Shown piece by piece: positions 29,997 to 38,772 of a stretch of DNA of 38,820 nucleotides. Under the pieces are notes generated by a model. It did no database searches, was not told the DNA's origin, and worked only from the letters and a program-made list of their open reading frames with translations. This DNA comes from Ignavibacteriales bacterium (GTDB lineage: Bacteria; Bacteroidota; Ignavibacteria; UBA10030), in NCBI GenBank assembly GCA_016193365.1, contig JACPSI010000003.1:1-38820 (forward strand). Reading direction: 5' to 3'. Every line of letters begins with the position of its first letter. The stretch's first letter is position 1. The position numbers were made by a program, and so were the translations under genes.

Positions 29997-30731
29997 ATGC
30001 GATTCGGAACCGCGTCGAAGTTTTCATTCTCGTTCGCGCTTGCACTGCTTGCCTTTTTCCTGCCCTGGCAGGTGAGCCTGAGTTTCATGCCTGTTATCGT
30101 ACTTCTGGAAATCTTCCTCTCTCCGTTTCGGCCATTATCCGCAGGTGCGCATAAGAAATTCCTGCAATTCATTGGATATCTCACATTCCTGGGAGTTCTG
30201 ATTGTAGGTATGAACGGCTTGTTGTTGAAAAGCGGTGAAGTAGTCCTGCGCCTTCTTTGGTTCAACATCTACGATGGAGGGATCGAATTTGGCCTGAATG
30301 TTGCCAGTCGCCTGTTGTTGCTGTCTTCCGCAATACTTCTTTTTTTTGTGTCAACACCCATCAAAATGCTCGCTGATTTCCTCGGACACATCGGCCTTTC
30401 CAAAAAGATTGTGACCATTATCCTTCTTGCGACCTTTTACCTGGATCAATTGCCACAGCGAATCACGCAGGTCTTCTGGGCACAAGAAGCTCGCGGAGCT
30501 CCGGTGAGATCGAATATTCTTCAACGCTTGAAATCCTTTTTTAGCATTCTTGCGCCTCTCACGCTTTCTTCGCTCGTTGAGAGCGTAGACCGCGGAATGG
30601 CTCTTCAACTGCGGGGTTTTCAGGGATATGCGTCGCTTTCACAGCCGCGGGATTTACAGGACCTGAAAACGGCCTTCTTGATCGTCTTTTCCTCCCTCCT
30701 GGCGTTGCTCTCATATCTCATATGGAAATAA
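29997..30731 (+). CDS. ecfT: ECF transporter transmembrane (T) component
   Basis: The 244-residue membrane protein has hydrophobic segments near 10-32, 57-78, 100-120 and the C-terminus. The cytoplasmic coupling region carries the two short T-component motifs, here AQEARGAP (about 162-169) and LQLRGFQG (about 205-212), which contact the two ATPases. It links S-component toppling to ATP hydrolysis. It starts 7 bases after the S gene with GAAAG upstream and ends 10 bases inside the first ATPase gene, so translation is coupled. Confidence 0.88.
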   Translation: MRFGTASKFSFSFALALLAFFLPWQVSLSFMPVIVLLEIFLSPFRPLSAGAHKKFLQFIGYLTFLGVLIVGMNGLLLKSGEVVLRLLWFNIYDGGIEFGLNVASRLLLLSSAILLFFVSTPIKMLADFLGHIGLSKKIVTIILLATFYLDQLPQRITQVFWAQEARGAPVRSNILQRLKSFFSILAPLTLSSLVESVDRGMALQLRGFQGYASLSQPRDLQDLKTAFLIVFSSLLALLSYLIWK

Positions 30732-31540
30732 CTCTCGACAGGTTTTCGTTCCACTACGCTCCTTCACAACAGGATGTTGTGTCCGGCATAACCATGGGCA
30801 TTCCGAAGGGATCTTGCTGTGCGGTACTTGGACCAACGGGTGCCGGCAAAACAACCCTTCTCCTGGCCATCAGTGGAGCCCTGGCTGCCCATTATTCATC
30901 CGGTGTGGGCGAGGGGGAAATCGCCATCGGTCCGAAGGTTTTTCGTCCGATGCCCGATAAAATCCTTTTTCCAGAGGTAGGGCTGGCTCTTCAGGAATCG
31001 CATCTGATGATTTCCGGACTTCACGAGACTGTTCGGGGCGAGGTAGGGTTTTCCCTCGAAAACATTGGGACGGACACAAAAGTGAAAGAGGAGAAAATAG
31101 TGTTGGCAATGGAGAACGTGGGGATCCTTCACCTGGCAGAAAGGAATCCATTCATGCTTTCCGGTGGAGAACTACAGCGAGTGGTCCTGGCAGCTCTCCT
31201 CGCCGTACAACCTGCCGTCCTGCTTCTGGATGAACCGTCCAATTCGCTTGACGCCGAGGCTACTGCCATGCTCGTTCGAATACTTCGTGGTCTTCACAAG
31301 AACACAACTGTCGTGTTTTCGGACCATCAACTGGATTTGGCGATTCTTGTTGCGGATAGATTCCTTGTGTTGCAGGACGGCGAAATGGTTTTCTTCGGGG
31401 AAAAGAAACCCTTCCTGAAGAACCTTGAGCAATTCAAGGGATTTCTTCCCGTCGATCAATGGAGTAAGGTCATCCCTCAGCTTTCGCGCAAACATGCACC
31501 GCATATCCGGCTGCTGAGCCGTCTTCTCGAAATAAGATGA
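30722..31540 (+). CDS. ecfA1: ECF transporter ATPase A
   Basis: The 272-residue ABC ATPase has Walker A GPTGAGKT (37-44), Q-loop Q91, signature LSGGE (146-150), Walker B VLLLDEP (166-172), D-loop SLD and switch H202 (SDHQLD). All catalytic motifs are present. It pairs with the ATPase encoded next to power the ECF module. The start overlaps ecfT by 10 bases and the stop overlaps the next ATG as ATGA. Its own signature faces the partner's Walker A, so that shared site should be active. Confidence 0.93.
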   Translation: MEITLDRFSFHYAPSQQDVVSGITMGIPKGSCCAVLGPTGAGKTTLLLAISGALAAHYSSGVGEGEIAIGPKVFRPMPDKILFPEVGLALQESHLMISGLHETVRGEVGFSLENIGTDTKVKEEKIVLAMENVGILHLAERNPFMLSGGELQRVVLAALLAVQPAVLLLDEPSNSLDAEATAMLVRILRGLHKNTTVVFSDHQLDLAILVADRFLVLQDGEMVFFGEKKPFLKNLEQFKGFLPVDQWSKVIPQLSRKHAPHIRLLSRLLEIR

Positions 31541-32292
31541 GTATTTCTGCTAAAGGAGTTGATTTTTCATATCAGACGGGCTCCCCGGTTCTTCAAGACT
31601 TTACTATGGACCTCCGGCGGGGTGAATGTATCCTCATGGTGGGAAGAAACGGTGCGGGGAAAAGCACGTTTCTAAAGCTTCTGAACGGCATTCTCAAACC
31701 AACAAAAGGTGAGATTTATATTAACGGCCGTAACACAGCCACAACACCGACGTCTGAACTCGCGGGCCACGTAGCGGTGACGTTCCAGAACCCCGGAGAT
31801 CAGATTTTTTCACCGACCGTGCGTAAGGAAATCCTTTTCGGCCCCCGGAACCTCCGGCGGGAAAATGCCGAAGAACTCACCGACCGCGCATTAACCCTTT
31901 TGGGGCTCGTCTCGAAAGCCAGTCGCCATCCTTACGATTTGTTACCGGCAGAACGTAAGCTTCTTACCATTGCCTCCGCCGTTGCTATGGACACTCCGCT
32001 TTTGGCATTTGATGAACCAACTGGCGGGCTCTCTCAATATGAGCGTGAGATAATCTCCAACGGACTCCGGCAACTAAAAACCGATGGCCGGTCATTCTTT
32101 ATTGTAACCCATGACCTTGATTTTTTCCTGCCATTGGCAACACAAGTACTTGTTCTGTCTTCGGGAAGAGTAGCCTACAGCGCTCCAGCTGCCGAGCTTG
32201 TTAGAAACGCCCATCTCCTAAGAAAATATGGTGTAACTCTTCCCCTTACGACACGCTTGCTACGTTTGCTTGAGATAGACTCGAAGAGCTAA
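31537..32292 (+). CDS. ecfA2: ECF transporter ATPase A' with degenerate signature motif
   Basis: The 251-residue ABC ATPase has Walker A GRNGAGKS (36-43), Q-loop Q84 (FQNPGDQIFSPTV), Walker B LLAFDEP (155-161) and switch H192 (VTHD). The FQNPxDQ segment is typical of ECF and cobalt-type ATPases. The signature reads LLPAE (135-139) in place of LSGGQ, and the D-loop is GGLS instead of G/S-L-D. In the heterodimer this signature faces Walker A of ecfA1, so one ATP site is probably weak or silent. The gene ends 10 bases before the stop of the convergent lipoprotein gene, with no clear terminator. Confidence 0.93.
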   Translation: MSISAKGVDFSYQTGSPVLQDFTMDLRRGECILMVGRNGAGKSTFLKLLNGILKPTKGEIYINGRNTATTPTSELAGHVAVTFQNPGDQIFSPTVRKEILFGPRNLRRENAEELTDRALTLLGLVSKASRHPYDLLPAERKLLTIASAVAMDTPLLAFDEPTGGLSQYEREIISNGLRQLKTDGRSFFIVTHDLDFFLPLATQVLVLSSGRVAYSAPAAELVRNAHLLRKYGVTLPLTTRLLRLLEIDSKS

Positions 32293-32302
32293 GAGAGGCA
32301 GA

Positions 32303-33388
32303 CTACCGCAGGTCTGTGGAGAGTTTGAACCGAACAATCCGATTATTCCCCTTGTCAGCTACGTACACCGTCCGGTCAAAAACAGCAACACCTGACGGTT
32401 CACGGAATTGGCGCTCACCAGACCCTGTTCCTCCAAAAGAAAACCGTTCAACTCCCCTCGACGAGAATCTATAGAGACTATCCGTTCCGGCGTCGGCCAC
32501 AAAAAGGTTGCCGGAGGCGTCAAGGGTGAGTCCTTCCGGGCGCGTAAACCGATTGATTTTCAGCAAGTCGATGTCCCCGTCCACACTCGGATAAAACTTT
32601 GACAAATAGTTTGTCGTCTGTCCTTCAGTAACGAGACGAATCCACTGGACCTTGAAAAGGCTGCTTGATCCGGTTTGACAGAATACGAATTCAACGCTCC
32701 GGCTTCCTGGAAGTGTCGTGACACCCGTGAGCGCGTGAATCGAGAGTAGTCCCGTGCCGTCTGGCGAAAACGTGGCGGTCACCGGCGAGATCAGTTGGTC
32801 GTCCTTCGAAAAGAGAATAACTGCGTTATCCCTGTCGACCCGTTGTATTTCGTTTTTCGGGCCAACCCGCGTGATGTAATACTTATTGTCGTACATGGTT
32901 GCCACACCCGTGTAGCGTCGCGAGGAGTCGCTTGGGTCATAAAATACCCTCCGTGGAACGACGTTGCCAATTGCGTGATTCACCGACGTCAAATCCAGCC
33001 GGAACATCGTCCCAAACGTCGTTGGGGCAGTTCTTCCCGGTAAGGTAGTGTCAAACTCCGCACACACGAGCAGGTGCAGACGTTTGTCCTGGGCAAGAGC
33101 AACCGGTCGCTTGATGGTTTGAGACGAACCGATCACGTTGCCACCGATATCAAGCATAACGACACGATCATTCTCCGTATCCGCAACATATATAAACGGC
33201 TCGTTGCCAACCGCAACATCCTGTGGTTTGTTGAAACCTTCCCAATTCGGAAACTGCTGCACGTACAATGTATCGCCAAAATTGGTTCTCACGTTCTCCG
33301 TTGGCAGGGACTCCAGCGGAAATCGTTCCTCGCCACAACCGAATAGAACAGGCAGAAATAAAACAGGTATGACAACGCGCATCACCAT
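32303..33388 (-). CDS. NHL-repeat beta-propeller lipoprotein
   Basis: The 361-residue protein has a lipoprotein signal with C18 in PVLFGCGEE, so it should be acylated and anchored in the envelope. NHL-type propeller blades recur, for example KPQDVAVGNEPFIYVADTEN near 55-75, RPEGLTLDASGNLFVADAGT near 285-305 and EPSGVAVFDRTVYVADKGN near 330-350. Such propellers usually bind proteins or ligands. It is the last gene of the TonB-receptor operon. ATG at 33388 overlaps the previous stop by 7 bases; the second ATG (33382) is an equally possible start. Function beyond a surface or periplasmic binding role is not assigned. Confidence 0.88.
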   Translation of the reverse strand: MVMRVVIPVLFLPVLFGCGEERFPLESLPTENVRTNFGDTLYVQQFPNWEGFNKPQDVAVGNEPFIYVADTENDRVVMLDIGGNVIGSSQTIKRPVALAQDKRLHLLVCAEFDTTLPGRTAPTTFGTMFRLDLTSVNHAIGNVVPRRVFYDPSDSSRRYTGVATMYDNKYYITRVGPKNEIQRVDRDNAVILFSKDDQLISPVTATFSPDGTGLLSIHALTGVTTLPGSRSVEFVFCQTGSSSLFKVQWIRLVTEGQTTNYLSKFYPSVDGDIDLLKINRFTRPEGLTLDASGNLFVADAGTDSLYRFSSRGVERFSFGGTGSGERQFREPSGVAVFDRTVYVADKGNNRIVRFKLSTDLR

Positions 33389-34371
33389 AGCTTCACGATC
33401 ATCGAGATTCTATGAACGCCGTCGAGCCGTGAAAAAACAGAATAACCGTAATCCACTGCGAGCGAAGCGATATCGAGGGATGTTGCAACACCCGCCCCGA
33501 AAGAGAATGATTGCTCGTCGACATTAAGCTTGTAGCCACCGCGAAGAAACAAGGTTTTGGACCATTCGTATTCTGCGCCAACACTCAAATTCTCCGAGTT
33601 ATCGTTCGGGTGATTGAGCTGCAGTGCGAGCGTCAAGGAATTCATCTCCTCCTGATAAGGCTCGAAGGCAAAGCCGAATTTAAACATCGTCGGAGGAGAA
33701 AATTCCTGGAATTGCGATATCGATTGCCCGCCGAACGGAGTAGCGGTTCCTTCCGGTGAAACAGGATTGCCAAAATTCGACACGACAGCAGAAAATCGAG
33801 ATGTCCCAAGGCCTGTCCAATAGTATGTTCCTAAATCAACAACAACGCCACGCATTTTGAGCACGTCAAGCGTTTCTTCAAAATATCGAACGGTGGCCCC
33901 GAAACTGAACTGCGATGTCATGCGTCGTCCATACGTGAGTCCGACTGCAAGGTCGCCAAAACGAAAATATTGGCCGTTCCCAAGTGGTTGAACCTCCGTT
34001 GTCACGGGCATATCATCCATATGGAGCGACGTCACGGAGACCCCGACGGCGTCTTCAGGAGATAAATGATAGACGAAGCCGAGGAATTGGTGCTTTGTCT
34101 CTACGAGCCAACTGGCATGAGAAATAACCACCTGGTTTTCATCAAATTGCGTTATGCCCGCCGGATTCCAGTACAACGCGCTCGCGTCGTTCGCCATGGC
34201 GACGAAACTTTCTCCGAGAGCAGACGCCCGGGCACCCACGCCGATTTTCAAAAACTGGACCGATGCGGTCCCGGCACGTTGTGCGCCTAACACCGGCAGC
34301 AGCTGACTCTCTGCCTTCCAGAAAAACAGAATGACAACCGTAAATACTCTGACGATCTCTCTATGATTCAT
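33382..34371 (-). CDS. PorV/PorQ-family outer membrane barrel
   Basis: The 329-residue protein has a signal sequence (about 1-22) and a long run of amphipathic strands ending in an aromatic residue (IVKLW), as in barrel proteins. The segment FLKIGVGARASALGESFVA followed by ALYWNPAGI is the signature of the PorV/PorQ-like family. PorV itself shuttles T9SS cargo; many relatives in this phylum sit beside TonB receptors or secreted enzymes with no proven role. It starts 3 bases after the receptor stop. It may serve export of cargo encoded nearby or act with the receptor. Calling it PorV itself would go beyond the evidence. Confidence 0.85.
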   Translation of the reverse strand: MNHREIVRVFTVVILFFWKAESQLLPVLGAQRAGTASVQFLKIGVGARASALGESFVAMANDASALYWNPAGITQFDENQVVISHASWLVETKHQFLGFVYHLSPEDAVGVSVTSLHMDDMPVTTEVQPLGNGQYFRFGDLAVGLTYGRRMTSQFSFGATVRYFEETLDVLKMRGVVVDLGTYYWTGLGTSRFSAVVSNFGNPVSPEGTATPFGGQSISQFQEFSPPTMFKFGFAFEPYQEEMNSLTLALQLNHPNDNSENLSVGAEYEWSKTLFLRGGYKLNVDEQSFSFGAGVATSLDIASLAVDYGYSVFSRLDGVHRISMIVKLW

Positions 34372-34374
34372 GCG

Positions 34375-37206
34375 TTAGAATCTCATGCTCAGTCCCACAA
34401 GCAGGTTGCGGCCTGCAAGATACCTTGCCGGATTAAACGGAAAAGCCGACACCGGGGCCTGTAAATCCGGATAAAGCGGGTCGTTCCAGCCTGTAGGGGT
34501 TGCATCCCCGCTGACGAACTTTCGTAAAGATGCATCATACACAGCCTCATAGGCGCGTCCGGTGACAGGATTGATAATGGCTGAGTTCTTTCGGTCCGTA
34601 AGGTTCTTCACATTCACTGACAACGTGAATTGAAGTCCGGCGAACGAAAAGCTTTTTTCAAGATTGACGTCGACCCAGAACCAATCCTGGCCTACTTTTC
34701 CCAGGATGTTTGACCGGTCAGTGACGTAGTTTGGCCTTCCGTTGAACAGTGTATCCGCAAGGATCACCGGCGTATATCTTTTTCCCGATTGAAAAAACAG
34801 GCGGACATATACAGAATAGTCATCCAGGATCCCTTCTCCGAAGCCAAAGAGAGGCTCTCCCTTGACCACATTAAACGTCGAGTTGAGATTAAACTGAAGC
34901 GGCCGGTCCCACACGACATAGTTTTCCTTGATGGTTTCGAAATCGTCGCCGCGCGCAACAAGAAGACCCTGGTCGGGCGAGGAACTCTTCCCCGTTGTTA
35001 CGGAATAGGAACCGGAGACATTACCGCGATACCACTGGCCTATCCTCTTGCGAAACTCGACTTCAACTCCCCGCGACCGGGCGTAGTCCTGATTCACGTA
35101 GGTGACAAAGTTGCCCGTGGATAGTCGTGCAGTTGTAAGCCTGGCCTGTTTCGTCGATACGTAGTCAAAGATATCCTTGTAATACGCCGTCACCGTCAGA
35201 ACATCGTTGTTCGTGAACTGTGTCTGGAGCCCGATTTCATAGGACACTGTCGTTTCGGGGTCCAGGTCTGGGTTCCCGAATTTTTGAAATGTCGACTGCG
35301 CATTGGCGGGATTCAATTTCGCATAAACAAACTGCGGCTTTGGTCGCTTCGAAAAATGACCGTACGAGAAGAACAACATTTGATTATCCGAGACAGGATG
35401 GGAGATACCAATGCGGGGACTGAGCCTGGCTTTCATCCTTCGTCCGAAAAGAGAAAACGTTTTGTCGCGATAATCCTGCCTGATCTGATCCGGTATCGTC
35501 AGGACCGCAGGGTTTTCCACCGCATCGTCCACGTATTTCCCCGGTGCCCAGTAGTCAAACCGCAAACCGACATTCAGGATCATTCCGCTAAAGGTTATAT
35601 TGTCTTGAGCGTACAGCGCGCCAAACATCGGGTTCACTTTGTAGATATCGTTGTTCAATCCCAACCTTCCTACCCATGGCTGGTAAATGTCGATATTCTG
35701 CATCTCCTGTAAGGTGAGCTCGAACCCTGCTTTAAACTTGTTCTTTTCAGAGAAATGATTTGTCACATCAAGCTTAATCGTGTTCTCAGAAACATAGTGG
35801 TCGTGCCAGGTGAAACCGTTGCCGAAATCCCATAAACCGTCCCCCGGCACAACACCCACCGTGTCCCGGCCCAGGTTGTAGTAATCTATCGGGAACGTCA
35901 CAATATCTTTTGGTTCACGGTATTCCGTATAGTATTTGCCGTTGGCGTCAGCGCGAAGGTTTGTAAAAAAGTGGGAAAACTTCAGTTCGTAGAAAAATGT
36001 ATTCGAAAGCGTGTGCGTCAACGAGATGCTGTGAATCTGGTTGTTGTGAGTGTACGTGTTAGCATCATCCAGAATGTTCTCGAACTCATATTGATATCCC
36101 GGGCTGGCTTCCACGTATTCCAAATTTGTCTGCAACGACTGCGAATTCTGATTGATGGCAACAGAGTGCGTGTACGTATACGCAAGCTTCGCCATCGGCG
36201 CAACTCTCCAGCTCACTTTCGCAAGCCAAAACCAGTTGTTGTCCTGTTTAGGGGTAAACCTGCTGCCATGGAACGTTGAAGAAATAAGCTGTCCCGCCGC
36301 CTTCCTTGTATAACCATCCGAGAGTCCGGCATATATGTTTGTAAAGAAGGTTACAGGAGTCCCGCCTTCCTGACCTAATAATGGCAGGAGGATCCCTGTC
36401 ACAGGCTCCGGACCGCTCAGGGTCGCCTCATAGATGTCGGAATTGAAGCTGGGGAAACTGCTCTCCGCCAGCCCTATGTGATCTCTTTTGTGCGCGAGGC
36501 TTCCCTGGTAACTCGAAGACCCCTCTTTCAGCGAAACATTCACGACGCCAGAAGTTGCCTGGCCATATTCCGCGTTATACCCGCCGGTAATGACTTGAAC
36601 TTCCTGGACAGCCTCCGTACTCAATTGAAGGCCAAAGCCCGTTCCTGCAAGGGGGTCCTGGATTGACACACCGTCGAGCAAGTATGCATTTTCGTTCGAC
36701 CTCCCCCCGCGGATGTGGATCTCATTATCGGTCTGGACAACGCCTACCTGCTGTGTCACGACCTCTTTCACGTCGGCGACAGCGGTCGATTTCAGATCTT
36801 CGGACGTGACTGACCTGCGGCTCGAAGTTTCTTCAAGATTGAACAGCGGCTTCTCTCCGACAACGATCACTTCCTGTCCGATCGACAGAACGGTCTCGGA
36901 CATTTCTTCGTTGATGATGATTTCCTTATCTTCTTCCACGGTCACACCCGTCCGTTGAATTGTCGTATAGCCGATAAGGGTGATTTCAACTGTATAACTC
37001 CCGGGCGAAACGTTCTGAACACGGAAATTACCATCAATGTCGGAAACAGCTCCATAGTATGTGCCCTTGACCTTAATGTTGACCGCGGGCAAACCATCTT
37101 TAGATTTTGCGTCGATAACCCTCCCTCGTATTGTCCCTTTTGCCTGGGGAAACAGGATCGTCGGAAGAAAAAGAAGTGCTGCAGCTAAGAGATTCTTCAT
37201 GGTCAT
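34375..37206 (-). CDS. TonB-dependent outer membrane receptor
   Basis: The 943-residue receptor has a signal peptide (about 1-21), a carboxypeptidase-like regulatory domain (about 24-100; GTIRGRVID, GAVSDIDGNF), a plug domain (about 115-235; IHIRGGRSNENAYLLDGV, GGYNAEYGQATSGVVNV) and a large barrel to the C-terminus (final F). It imports a bulky nutrient with energy from TonB-ExbBD, none of which are encoded here. The substrate cannot be read from sequence. There is no SusD partner, unlike glycan systems of Bacteroides; a PorV-like barrel and two lipoproteins take that place in the operon. The start at 37206 has GGAG 5 bases upstream and overlaps the previous stop as ATGA. Confidence 0.94.
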   Translation of the reverse strand: MTMKNLLAAALLFLPTILFPQAKGTIRGRVIDAKSKDGLPAVNIKVKGTYYGAVSDIDGNFRVQNVSPGSYTVEITLIGYTTIQRTGVTVEEDKEIIINEEMSETVLSIGQEVIVVGEKPLFNLEETSSRRSVTSEDLKSTAVADVKEVVTQQVGVVQTDNEIHIRGGRSNENAYLLDGVSIQDPLAGTGFGLQLSTEAVQEVQVITGGYNAEYGQATSGVVNVSLKEGSSSYQGSLAHKRDHIGLAESSFPSFNSDIYEATLSGPEPVTGILLPLLGQEGGTPVTFFTNIYAGLSDGYTRKAAGQLISSTFHGSRFTPKQDNNWFWLAKVSWRVAPMAKLAYTYTHSVAINQNSQSLQTNLEYVEASPGYQYEFENILDDANTYTHNNQIHSISLTHTLSNTFFYELKFSHFFTNLRADANGKYYTEYREPKDIVTFPIDYYNLGRDTVGVVPGDGLWDFGNGFTWHDHYVSENTIKLDVTNHFSEKNKFKAGFELTLQEMQNIDIYQPWVGRLGLNNDIYKVNPMFGALYAQDNITFSGMILNVGLRFDYWAPGKYVDDAVENPAVLTIPDQIRQDYRDKTFSLFGRRMKARLSPRIGISHPVSDNQMLFFSYGHFSKRPKPQFVYAKLNPANAQSTFQKFGNPDLDPETTVSYEIGLQTQFTNNDVLTVTAYYKDIFDYVSTKQARLTTARLSTGNFVTYVNQDYARSRGVEVEFRKRIGQWYRGNVSGSYSVTTGKSSSPDQGLLVARGDDFETIKENYVVWDRPLQFNLNSTFNVVKGEPLFGFGEGILDDYSVYVRLFFQSGKRYTPVILADTLFNGRPNYVTDRSNILGKVGQDWFWVDVNLEKSFSFAGLQFTLSVNVKNLTDRKNSAIINPVTGRAYEAVYDASLRKFVSGDATPTGWNDPLYPDLQAPVSAFPFNPARYLAGRNLLVGLSMRF

Positions 37207-38720
37207 TGAACTCCGAATTCATCTCTATAAACTTTTCGAAGCAGTCGAGCAACGTTATCCGGTGGAGATCCGAATCGATGCAACAAGATTCCGAGGAGCA
37301 CGAAGCTCGCTTGATCTGCATCCTTCACTCCCATGATGGGCTGTCCTGACCAACGTGAAGACAATTGCATCCTATACAATACTCGGGCGTCGATTTTCGG
37401 AAGGAGGCCTCTCGGGAATGCGTACGCAGTACCAAGGTTGTCACGAATGAGCGTCGGGTATCCGGATTCAAATGAGACAACCGTATCACCCTGCGACAAA
37501 ATTGTTGTAAACGTGGAGCTTTCGACATTCTCGATAGGTGCAAAATCTACAAGACTTCCCTGGCCGCTGACATTTTCAGGAAAACCGGAGGTGAACAACA
37601 CCTTCCCCCCACTCCTCTTAACGTCAGGAAGGCATGATTGGGCGATATCCAGGCTTGGGGAGTTATCGGAATACCAAAAAATGTACTTGAACAGTTTTAG
37701 AGTTTCTGTAAATGTTGGGTTGATCAAGGGTGGGACGAAATCACCGCGTTTTACGTTTGTCGCACCCTTCTTAATGTCAAAAATATCTCTCACACCCAAT
37801 CTGCCCCCAAGCACGGTGTCAAACATTGTATTGTAAAACGAAGCCGAGATGTCCGTGGGCAGATAATCGTCGACAATGAGAAAATCTCCTTTCGGAGATT
37901 TCACATGCCAGGTTTTGCCGGTATCCGGCATACGCACAATCGGACTGAAAGCGCCGGCAATATCTTTTGCCCTCAGGAAAAAAACATGATCGCCTTGAGT
38001 GAGTGAATCGTTGCGAAACGTTGAAGGGTCGTTGGAAGTAATGACACGGTTTCTGAAGAGTGTCACCCGATTAAACGAACCGGGCAGCTCCCTCCATGAG
38101 CTAGAAACCGTTGTGTCATCGAGAGCATAGTAGTAACGTTCAATGGTCTCGTTCCCGTCTAGATCTGTTCCATTCCATTGAAACGTCGCCACTGCGTACG
38201 TCGTTTCAGGGACGTTTGAGTTCAAAAGAAATGCAACTGTTGGAGGCGTGTTTCGGATTGGATACTGGAGAGAAGCCGGCGTGGGATCGACTGCGCCAAA
38301 ATCCACAAATGGCTCTTCAGAATCGTACTGATTATTCCCGTTAAGGTCTGTATAAGGCTCCGGACCCCATGGCGTCGAGGCGTCTCTTCGGCCGTTCCCT
38401 CCATTGTCCACCGCAGACACATGGAAAATATACGTAGTATCCGTCGTGTTGAGCCGCAGACCAAAGAGGCTGTCGTTCTTCGGAGTGAACGTCCAGTTTG
38501 TGCTATCGAACGAAAACACGAAGCCTATGACAAAACCGTCCGGATCGACTCCCCACCAACGGAGATGTTGCTGGCTTGTCGTCCGCCGAAGCGAGCTGTC
38601 AGGGAACAGGGAAAGAAACGTATCAGGCGCCTGATTACCAACGGGCTGGCTTGGAAATCGTTCCGAACATCCCCACAGGACAAGGAACACCAGAAGAATA
38701 TGAAAGGGACGATATTTCAC
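37203..38720 (-). CDS. Envelope lipoprotein with Fn3-like and C-terminal amidotransferase-fold-like region
   Basis: The 505-residue protein has a lipoprotein signal with C18 (LWGCSERF). Residues about 30-115 and 165-275 are beta-rich with Fn3-like or Ig-like texture (WWGVDPDG, FQWNGTDLDGNETIERYYYALD). The C-terminal part (about 280-490) has DFLIVDDYL, IFWYSDN and GGKVLFTSGF, resembling the class I amidotransferase-like fold found in surface proteins of this phylum but with no visible catalytic cysteine. The start is GTG at 38720; no ribosome site is evident and a hairpin lies just upstream. The stop overlaps the TonB-receptor start, so it is probably that receptor's surface partner, by position similar to SusD but unrelated in sequence. 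Confidence 0.85.
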   Translation of the reverse strand: MKYRPFHILLVFLVLWGCSERFPSQPVGNQAPDTFLSLFPDSSLRRTTSQQHLRWWGVDPDGFVIGFVFSFDSTNWTFTPKNDSLFGLRLNTTDTTYIFHVSAVDNGGNGRRDASTPWGPEPYTDLNGNNQYDSEEPFVDFGAVDPTPASLQYPIRNTPPTVAFLLNSNVPETTYAVATFQWNGTDLDGNETIERYYYALDDTTVSSSWRELPGSFNRVTLFRNRVITSNDPSTFRNDSLTQGDHVFFLRAKDIAGAFSPIVRMPDTGKTWHVKSPKGDFLIVDDYLPTDISASFYNTMFDTVLGGRLGVRDIFDIKKGATNVKRGDFVPPLINPTFTETLKLFKYIFWYSDNSPSLDIAQSCLPDVKRSGGKVLFTSGFPENVSGQGSLVDFAPIENVESSTFTTILSQGDTVVSFESGYPTLIRDNLGTAYAFPRGLLPKIDARVLYRMQLSSRWSGQPIMGVKDADQASFVLLGILLHRFGSPPDNVARLLRKVYRDEFGVQ

Positions 38721-38729
38721 GAGGAGGAT

Positions 38730-38758
38730 GGCCGGAGAAGGAGAAAACTCCCCCGGCC
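38730..38758 (-). repeat. GC-rich hairpin before the lipoprotein gene
   Basis: GGCCGG (38730-38735) and CCGGCC (38753-38758) form the base of a stem, and GGAG (38740-38743) with CTCC (38748-38751) an inner one. It lies between the stop of a T9SS cargo gene and the GTG start at 38720. There is no T-run, so it may be a processing or partial termination structure. Confidence 0.4.
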
Positions 38759-38772
38759 CTCGCTAGTCCCTC

